Below, one piece after another: positions 59,472-64,000 of a DNA stretch of 64,000 bases. The notes under the pieces are model-generated. The model was not told the DNA's origin. It did no database searches and worked only from the letters and a program-made list of their open reading frames with translations. The DNA lies in contig JAJNPV010000050.1 in the NCBI GenBank assembly GCA_021155195.1, forward strand, positions 248,001 to 312,000, written 5' to 3'. This stretch comes from Ohtaekwangia sp. (GTDB lineage Bacteria > Bacteroidota > Bacteroidia > Cytophagales > Cyclobacteriaceae). The position numbers and the translations under genes are program-made. The stretch's first letter is position 1, and each line of letters starts with the position of its first letter.

Positions 59472-60104
59472 TTAAGACACGGATTCCGTTTTTAGTGAAG
59501 TCGAAAACGGCAATCTGCTAATAATCCATTGCGCTACCAAAAGATTGGGTACCCAACACAACCACGCAATTACTCTGTAAGCCGAAACAAAGTCAATGTG
59601 TGCTATTTGTGCAAGCGGAAGCCAGATGCGTAATGTAACCGCAGCAAACGTGAGTGCATAACTACGAATCATCCATGCTTGATGATTATTAATGTCTCCG
59701 TTTCTTATGGAAAGAAATGCTTTTGATGTAGTGAATAGCCATGACACGGCTAAGCCACCAAAGCCCAAACTTGCTATCCACCCTCCCGTTGCGAAAAACG
59801 ATAAGTAAAGCGCAGCCAATCCACTCACTAAACAAACAATCACATAAATTTTTCCGAGTACTCGATGGAATGATAAATTCTTATTTCGGAAGCGCGTACT
59901 GAATTGTGACCAGCCCGTTAATAAGGCTACACCTCCAAAAAAGATATGCGTATAAAATGCAGGATACCACAAACTACTTTCCAGTAGCTCGTTGGATTTT
60001 GATGTTAGTAAGCCAAAACGCCCTTGAATAAACAAATAGATGATAGGATATAACCCAACACCCATCGCAAAAAAAGCAAAGACAATCCACCTAAAAGTTT
60101 TCAT
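59472..60104 (-). CDS. DUF2306 integral membrane protein
   Basis: The 210-residue product has about six membrane segments. The family signature is visible: HIFFGGVALLTGWSQFSTRF with a conserved His, RNKNLSFHRVLGKIYVIVCL (HRxxGR-like, with His) and NNHQAWMIRSYALTFAAVTL with the invariant His-x-x-W-M-x-R-S. Such His residues suggest haem or metal binding in the membrane, but this is not shown. Length is typical. It ends ten bases from the convergent membrane protein gene and lies downstream of the GATase-like gene on the same strand. Confidence 0.82.
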   Translation of the reverse strand: MKTFRWIVFAFFAMGVGLYPIIYLFIQGRFGLLTSKSNELLESSLWYPAFYTHIFFGGVALLTGWSQFSTRFRNKNLSFHRVLGKIYVIVCLVSGLAALYLSFFATGGWIASLGFGGLAVSWLFTTSKAFLSIRNGDINNHQAWMIRSYALTFAAVTLRIWLPLAQIAHIDFVSAYRVIAWLCWVPNLLVAQWIISRLPFSTSLKTESVS

Positions 60105-60135
60105 ACTCTAAAGTTAACTTTTGCAGATTGGCAAA

Positions 60136-61368
60136 TTATGTTTTTTGTTTCTTCTTTTTTGCAGAAGGGAAAAGAACATTGTTTAAGATCAACCGATACC
60201 CTGCTGAGTGCGGGTGCAAGGAAAGATCAGTGGTTCCTCTGCGCCAACCCGGCAACCCTTCGGGATCATGCCCACTATAGTAGGTCCAATGTCCTCGTCC
60301 CAGTTCTCCATAGAGGTAACGCACATTACCGGCATTTTTATTTTCGGCAAGCACCAGCACTTCGGGTTTCACAAGACTGGCGTTGAAAGAGGTTGTTTGG
60401 CCACTGAATTCCTTAATAGCGTATTCGTGATTTTGTGTGAGCAACGATGGAATAAGATCCCACTTCGCTGAAAAATTAAACAACTGAAAATAGTCGGTAC
60501 CTGATTGAAAAAAATCAGGTCGACCAGTATTGATATCTGAGAATCTTCTACTAGTTGGAGGTTCAAGTGTAAAGTTTTCAAAGGCTAAACTTTTTGTGAA
60601 ATCAAACCCACTCATATCATCATCCATCGTAAAATCCTGAAAGGAGATGCCTGAATCTTCTGCAGCCAGTGCAATGTCAAATGTTTCTGCACCTGAACAC
60701 ATGGCAAACAAATAACCGCCACCGGCACAAAATCCTTTTATTTTTTTAGCTACAGCAAGTTTCATTTCTGTTACTGAACCAAAGCCAAGTTGTGAAGCGG
60801 TTGCTTCCTGAATTTTTGCTTGAATGATAGCCGATTCTCTGCGCAAAAAACGACCGTGCTGCCCGGTAAAATCCTCATGATGAAGATGCAGCCAATCATA
60901 CTTTATCAATTCATCTTTTACTATTTCCTCATCATATAAAATGGTGTATGGAATTTCAGCATAATCGAGTACAAGTATCACCGCATCGGTATCGTCTGTT
61001 ATCAATTCATTTTTTGGTGAATAGACTGCAATCTTGGGCGCTGTTTCCAAACGCATTACATTCATGTTCACTTCGGGTTTTGAAATCTCCGTAAGGATGG
61101 CATTTGTTTTTGCACTTGAGATTAATTCGAAGCTAATGCCCCGGATGGTACACTCACTTTGCACTGCAGGTGTGTAGGAAATCAGAAAACTTCCACCCCG
61201 GTAATTCATAAGCCAATCAACTTCCACATTTTGCTTGAGCGCATAATAGGCAAGTCCGTATGCTTTCAGATGATTTCGCTGGGCATCATCCATCGGAATT
61301 AAAATTGAGTTTGCACTTACAAATATTGTGTGCACCACCAATAACAGCAGGAAGTAATACTTCTTCAT
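60136..61368 (-). CDS. exported GATase-like protein, unknown function
   Basis: The 410-residue product has a signal peptide (YYFLLLLVVHTIFVSANS). The core reads like a class I glutamine-amidotransferase-like fold: KIAVYSPKNELITDDTDAVI, ELIKYDWLHLHHEDFTGQHG and a nucleophile-elbow-like Cys in GFCAGGGYLFAMCSG. The last part (GELGRGHWTYYSGHDPEGLP, HPHSAGYRLILNNVLFPS) resembles ThuA/GATase relatives. I recall similar Bacteroidota proteins labelled asparagine synthetase B, but there is no such synthetase domain here. Two Cys in the elbow region are notable. It lies upstream of the DUF2306 gene on the minus strand. Confidence 0.65.
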   Translation of the reverse strand: MKKYYFLLLLVVHTIFVSANSILIPMDDAQRNHLKAYGLAYYALKQNVEVDWLMNYRGGSFLISYTPAVQSECTIRGISFELISSAKTNAILTEISKPEVNMNVMRLETAPKIAVYSPKNELITDDTDAVILVLDYAEIPYTILYDEEIVKDELIKYDWLHLHHEDFTGQHGRFLRRESAIIQAKIQEATASQLGFGSVTEMKLAVAKKIKGFCAGGGYLFAMCSGAETFDIALAAEDSGISFQDFTMDDDMSGFDFTKSLAFENFTLEPPTSRRFSDINTGRPDFFQSGTDYFQLFNFSAKWDLIPSLLTQNHEYAIKEFSGQTTSFNASLVKPEVLVLAENKNAGNVRYLYGELGRGHWTYYSGHDPEGLPGWRRGTTDLSLHPHSAGYRLILNNVLFPSAKKKKQKT

Positions 61369-61511
61369 GTTCTGCCTGATTTACGTTACTCAATGTCACC
61401 TATTTTTCGGGCATTCGCAACGACTATTTTATAAGAACTCTCAAAACAACAGGCAAGACCGAGTTATCGACAGGCTCAACCTGATACTAGCATTGTTTTG
61501 AATAACTGTAA

Positions 61512-61519
61512 TATCTTTG
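61512..61519 (+). promoter_or_regulatory. candidate -7 element for arfB
   Basis: TATCTTTG matches TAnnTTTG exactly, 16 bases before the arfB ATG. No TTTG stands 19 bases upstream (nearest 11 and 16), so the -35-like element is uncertain. Confidence 0.35.
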
Positions 61520-61535
61520 ATCATCTTTAAGCAGT

Positions 61536-61946
61536 ATGTCTTTAGCACGTCCCAGAATAGAAGAAGTTTTACCAGAATTGAAGTTTACTACTTCGCGCAG
61601 CAGCGGACCGGGCGGACAAAATGTAAATAAGGTCAACACAAAAGTCACGCTGAAATGGGATATTCCTCAATCGGCAATTGCTGAAGAGCAAAAAGAAGTT
61701 ATCCTCCTTAAACTTCACACCCGGTTAACGAAAGAGAATATTCTGGTTCTTACCTCGCAAGATGAGCGCTCGCAACTTGGAAATAAGGAGGCTGTTATAT
61801 TAAAGTTAGAGCAGCTTCTCATCAAGGCTTTTACCGTTAAGAAGGTGCGAAGGGCCACCAAGCCCGGAAAGGCAGCTAAGCAAACTCGCTTAAAGAATAA
61901 AAAGCAACACAGCGAAAAGAAAAAGTGGCGCCAAAAGCCTGAGTGA
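61536..61946 (+). CDS. arfB: alternative ribosome-rescue factor ArfB (peptidyl-tRNA hydrolase)
   Basis: ArfB hydrolyses peptidyl-tRNA on ribosomes stalled at the end of truncated mRNA. The 136-residue protein has the release-factor-like catalytic motif SRSSGPGGQNVNKVNTKVTL (GGQ), and the C-terminal Lys/Arg-rich tail (KPGKAAKQTRLKNKKQHSEK), which enters the mRNA channel. Length and tail fit ArfB rather than a full release factor. ATG start 16 bases after a candidate -7 element. The IF-2 N-terminus-like gene follows 70 bases downstream in the same direction, grouping translation factors. Confidence 0.93.
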   Translation: MSLARPRIEEVLPELKFTTSRSSGPGGQNVNKVNTKVTLKWDIPQSAIAEEQKEVILLKLHTRLTKENILVLTSQDERSQLGNKEAVILKLEQLLIKAFTVKKVRRATKPGKAAKQTRLKNKKQHSEKKKWRQKPE

Positions 61947-61962
61947 TCGCTTAATCCTGCTG

Positions 61963-61993
61963 TTTCCTGAATATTCAGAACCCAGTATATTTG
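61963..61993 (+). promoter_or_regulatory. probable promoter for the IF-2 N-terminus-like gene
   Basis: TTTC at 61963-61966 and TATATTTG at 61986-61993 are separated by exactly 19 bases. The -7 element is perfect and the -33 element has three of four bases. The ATG at 62017 lies 23 bases downstream. Confidence 0.5.
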
Positions 61994-62016
61994 CAACTCA
62001 ATTTTAAGTTTTAGAT

Positions 62017-62754
62017 ATGCGACTCGGACAATTGGCCAGAAAACTTTCACGTAGGCCTTCTCAACTGGTAGATTTTCTTGCAACAAAACACATTCATTTA
62101 GAAGAAGGATCTAACGCCCGCTTGCAGGATGAACATGTAGCAGCTATTGTAACGTATTTCGCGCCCGAGCGCCTGCAAGAAATTGTAACACAATCAAAAA
62201 CAGAAGAAGTTGTTGTAGAAGTAACTCCGGTAGTGGTTTCAGAACCAGAAGAGATTAAAGAAAAAACTGAAATGGTAATCGAGCGCATCAAGCCCGAAGA
62301 GCCGCAAGAAGTTGAATTAATAAAAGCCCCTAAAGTAGAACTCACTGGCTTAAAGGTGTTGGGGAAAATTGAATTGCCTGAACCCAAGAAGAAAGATGTC
62401 TCTACTCAATCTGAAACACCTGAAGTAGAAGTTCAAGAAGAGAAAATTAAATCACGACCAGCCAGCAAACGCAATGCTCCATCCCGAGCCGACAGACAAC
62501 ACAATCAAAAGGAGTGGAAAAATCCAATTGCCATGCAGCGAGAACGAGAAGCTCGTGAAGCGGAAGAAAAAAGAAAGGAAGCCTTGGAACGCGAAAAGGA
62601 AAGGAAAAGAATGCATTATCTAAGCAAGGTGAAAGTGGAGCCACCTGCAAAAGTAGTTCGGGTATATGATGAGCCTGTAGAAAAGGAAACAAAAACTGTT
62701 GCTGCTCCACCCAAAACGTTGTGGGGTAAATTTATCAAGTGGTTAAATAACTAA
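62017..62754 (+). CDS. stand-alone IF-2 N-terminal domain-like protein
   Basis: The 245-residue product resembles the N-terminal region of Bacteroidota translation initiation factor IF-2: MRLGQLARKLSRRPSQLVDF with FLATKHIHLEEG matches the IF2_N subdomain, and GLKVLGKIELPEPKKK near residue 110 recalls the GLKVVGKI words in Bacteroidota IF-2. A long charged helical stretch with REREAREAEEKRKEALEREK follows, and a short aromatic end (KTLWGKFIKWLNN). There is no G domain, so it is not IF-2. I infer an RNA- or ribosome-binding factor; function unknown. It lies downstream of arfB. Confidence 0.7.
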   Translation: MRLGQLARKLSRRPSQLVDFLATKHIHLEEGSNARLQDEHVAAIVTYFAPERLQEIVTQSKTEEVVVEVTPVVVSEPEEIKEKTEMVIERIKPEEPQEVELIKAPKVELTGLKVLGKIELPEPKKKDVSTQSETPEVEVQEEKIKSRPASKRNAPSRADRQHNQKEWKNPIAMQREREAREAEEKRKEALEREKERKRMHYLSKVKVEPPAKVVRVYDEPVEKETKTVAAPPKTLWGKFIKWLNN

Positions 62755-62758
62755 CCCG

Positions 62759-62914
62759 TTGAAAAAGAAAGAGTGTCCATCCTGCGCTATGGAGGTTGAT
62801 GCAAAGAGCAAAGCCTGCCCTATTTGTGGATATGAGTTTGCCGAATATTCCAACACGCTGAAATGGACTGCGTTGGCGTTGCTTATTTTGTTAATTCTTC
62901 TTTGGATTTTTTGA
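62759..62914 (+). CDS. 51-residue zinc-ribbon membrane protein
   Basis: This small ORF starts with TTG five bases after the previous stop and reads MKKKECPSCAMEVDAKSKAC, PICGYEFAEYSNTLKWTALA and LLILLILLWIF. It has two CxxC pairs (CPSC and CPIC, about 11 residues apart) forming a zinc ribbon, followed by one hydrophobic span (about residues 37-51). Many Bacteroidota have such zinc-ribbon membrane peptides of unknown role. The close spacing to the IF-2-like gene suggests co-transcription. Confidence 0.75.
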   Translation: MKKKECPSCAMEVDAKSKACPICGYEFAEYSNTLKWTALALLILLILLWIF

Positions 62915-62920
62915 ATTTTG

Positions 62921-63015
62921 AACCACAAAGGCACTAAGACGAAAAGGAACGCGAAGTTCGTATTTGCTCATCCAATAAATTCTTTGTGAGACTTCGTGTC
63001 TTTGAGCCTTCGTGG
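62921..63015. repeat. empty inverted-repeat pair of the CCACRAAG family
   Basis: AACCACAAAGGCACTAAGAC (62921-62940) and CTTCGTGTCTTTGAGCCTTCGTGG (62992-63015, read CCACGAAGGCTCAAAGACAC on the minus strand, first 20) are inverted relatives. The spacing is about 50 bases and no gene lies between them. They are relatives of the flanks of the GxxExxY cassette at 19095-19536. Confidence 0.6.
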
Positions 63016-63065
63016 AGCACAAAGACCACGCTTCAAATACAAGATCAATATTTTGAAAGTCTGAA

Positions 63066-64000
63066 CTAGTCGCGCGCGTAATACTGCACCTTGAAAACCG
63101 GAATGATTAGTGGAATTACTGCAATTAAAATAAATGCTGCTGCGAAAGAAAACAAATGAGCCGTTCCCGCAAAAAAATCGCCTGATGAATACACCGCGAG
63201 AATTAACACCACCGAAAACGGCATGGAACACGCCAGCACATTCATGGCAAAGCCAAGGTCAAAAATCTTTTGCCCTGATTTCTCTGAGCTTAGCGCGTTA
63301 ACTGATGTCATATGAGCATACGGCCAAAAGCTAACCGCACTTTGCGGAAATACTACTACCAATAATGCAGTGGCTACATCATTGATGGGTAAGATAAGAA
63401 GCAGCACAGCCGAAACCAGAAACGCGATTCCTGAACGAAGAAACAGAAACGAAAAAATTGTTTTTACCTGATGCCAGGTAAGTTGAATCGAGATGCCAAT
63501 AAAAAGAAGTACCAGTGGAGTCATCATTAAGCTGACTTTGTCCACACTAAGCTTAACAAATAACGGCAGCGATTCATAACCTAGTCCGACACAAAGCATA
63601 ACAATAGCAACCATAATCACCATGTTAACAGGTTCATTGACCAATGATATTAAGAGGTTTTTTAACTGAACCCGCTTTTGTTTTGGCTCCTCCTGATTGA
63701 CTTGCATTAACCAACGCATTGCAATAATGTAAGCGATAATGAGGACAAATATTTTATTTCCAAGATCGGCCAGTGCAGCCGTGGCTACCATATTCTCGCC
63801 ACTGAATTCTAAAATAAATGGAAAACAGGACAACCCCGGTGCAAGCGAAGGAATCAATAGAATTAATGCCCGGTACTGATTGTCGGGGATATTGAAAAAC
63901 GAATTCATTGGCAACTTACTTACCAACAAATACACCACCACGTTGAACCCGAGCGCAAGTACGGGCACCAAAATCAATTCTACCGAAAAATTGATTTTGA
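63066..64000 (-). CDS. AEC-family (auxin efflux carrier) transporter, N-terminus missing
   Basis: The protein shows the AEC transporter pattern: a Pro/Gly-rich membrane segment LLIPSLAPGLSCFPFILEFS, a central cytosolic loop and the C-terminal half EPVNMVIMVAIVMLCVGLGY, PLVLLFIGISIQLTWHQVK and VVFPQSAVSFWPYAHMTSVN. About nine spans are visible. The frame stays open upstream to the window edge (KINFSVELILVPVLALG before the first TTG), so the gene continues beyond it and the true start is unseen. AEC proteins export organic acids or auxin-like compounds; substrate unknown. Confidence 0.8.
   Translation of the reverse strand, partial: KINFSVELILVPVLALGFNVVVYLLVSKLPMNSFFNIPDNQYRALILLIPSLAPGLSCFPFILEFSGENMVATAALADLGNKIFVLIIAYIIAMRWLMQVNQEEPKQKRVQLKNLLISLVNEPVNMVIMVAIVMLCVGLGYESLPLFVKLSVDKVSLMMTPLVLLFIGISIQLTWHQVKTIFSFLFLRSGIAFLVSAVLLLILPINDVATALLVVVFPQSAVSFWPYAHMTSVNALSSEKSGQKIFDLGFAMNVLACSMPFSVVLILAVYSSGDFFAGTAHLFSFAAAFILIAVIPLIIPVFKVQYYARD

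Noticed and set aside
1..64000. tRNA, rRNA or other structured RNA genes
   Set aside because: I looked for tRNA T-loop words and rRNA-like stretches and saw none I can support; gaps are short or filled by repeats.

Overview
The window is a typical chromosomal stretch of a Bacteroidota bacterium, most likely of the order Cytophagales. The signs are a GldD gliding lipoprotein, a secreted protease with a type IX secretion C-terminal sorting domain, many lipoprotein and TonB-type envelope genes, and promoters that fit the Bacteroidota consensus TTTG-N19-TAnnTTTG. Leaders in front of start codons are A-rich or C-rich and rarely carry a purine-rich Shine-Dalgarno. Composition is moderately AT-rich throughout. 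I saw no rRNA, tRNA, CRISPR array, prophage or complete insertion sequence. The assignment to an order is inference.

Layout. 1-4073 (minus strand): recG (cut by the window edge), a small membrane protein, gldD, ssb and mutY. 4252-10383 (plus): HU-type DNA-binding protein, a TPR protein, a 29-residue AURKAIP1/COX24-like protein, RNase E/G, a tail-specific protease and a secreted helical protein. 10497-18294: htpG, a YwqK/MORN-like protein, yraN, a phosphosugar isomerase, a DUF433 antitoxin with a collapsed toxin remnant, lipB, a GH113-like glycosidase and an ABC ATPase with a small membrane partner. 18378-22668: a DEDDy exonuclease, a GxxExxY nuclease-like cassette between inverted repeats, rnr and a polyprenyl synthase. 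22689-29892: two secreted proteases, a lipoprotein, a rhodanese, an RluD-type pseudouridine synthase and a TonB protein. 30082-36926: a three-gene operon of transglutaminase/amidoligase, circularly permuted ATP-grasp/alpha-E and a second transglutaminase. 36940-45644: a MITE-like element, an FKBP isomerase and a minus-strand block with a tricorn-type protease. 45764-57683: an FtsX/MacB-like permease, two tandem paralogous secreted proteins, a molybdopterin hydroxylase, a TPR protein, a GMC dehydrogenase pair and a second trans-sulfuration-type enzyme. 57692-64000: envelope and housekeeping genes, including arfB, a stand-alone IF-2 N-terminus-like protein, a zinc-ribbon membrane protein and an AEC-family transporter cut by the window edge.

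How it fits together. Most genes are housekeeping: DNA repair (recG, ssb, mutY), RNA decay (RNase E/G, RNase R), translation rescue and modification (arfB, RluD-type), lipoylation and protein quality control (htpG, Prc-type, tricorn-type, FKBP). The accessory interest lies in the amidoligase/transglutaminase operon, the GxxExxY gene sitting exactly inside a repeat family that also occurs without the gene at two other places in the window, and several small or stand-alone translation-related proteins. Many start codons were moved from the longest open frame to an internal ATG; this is noted gene by gene.
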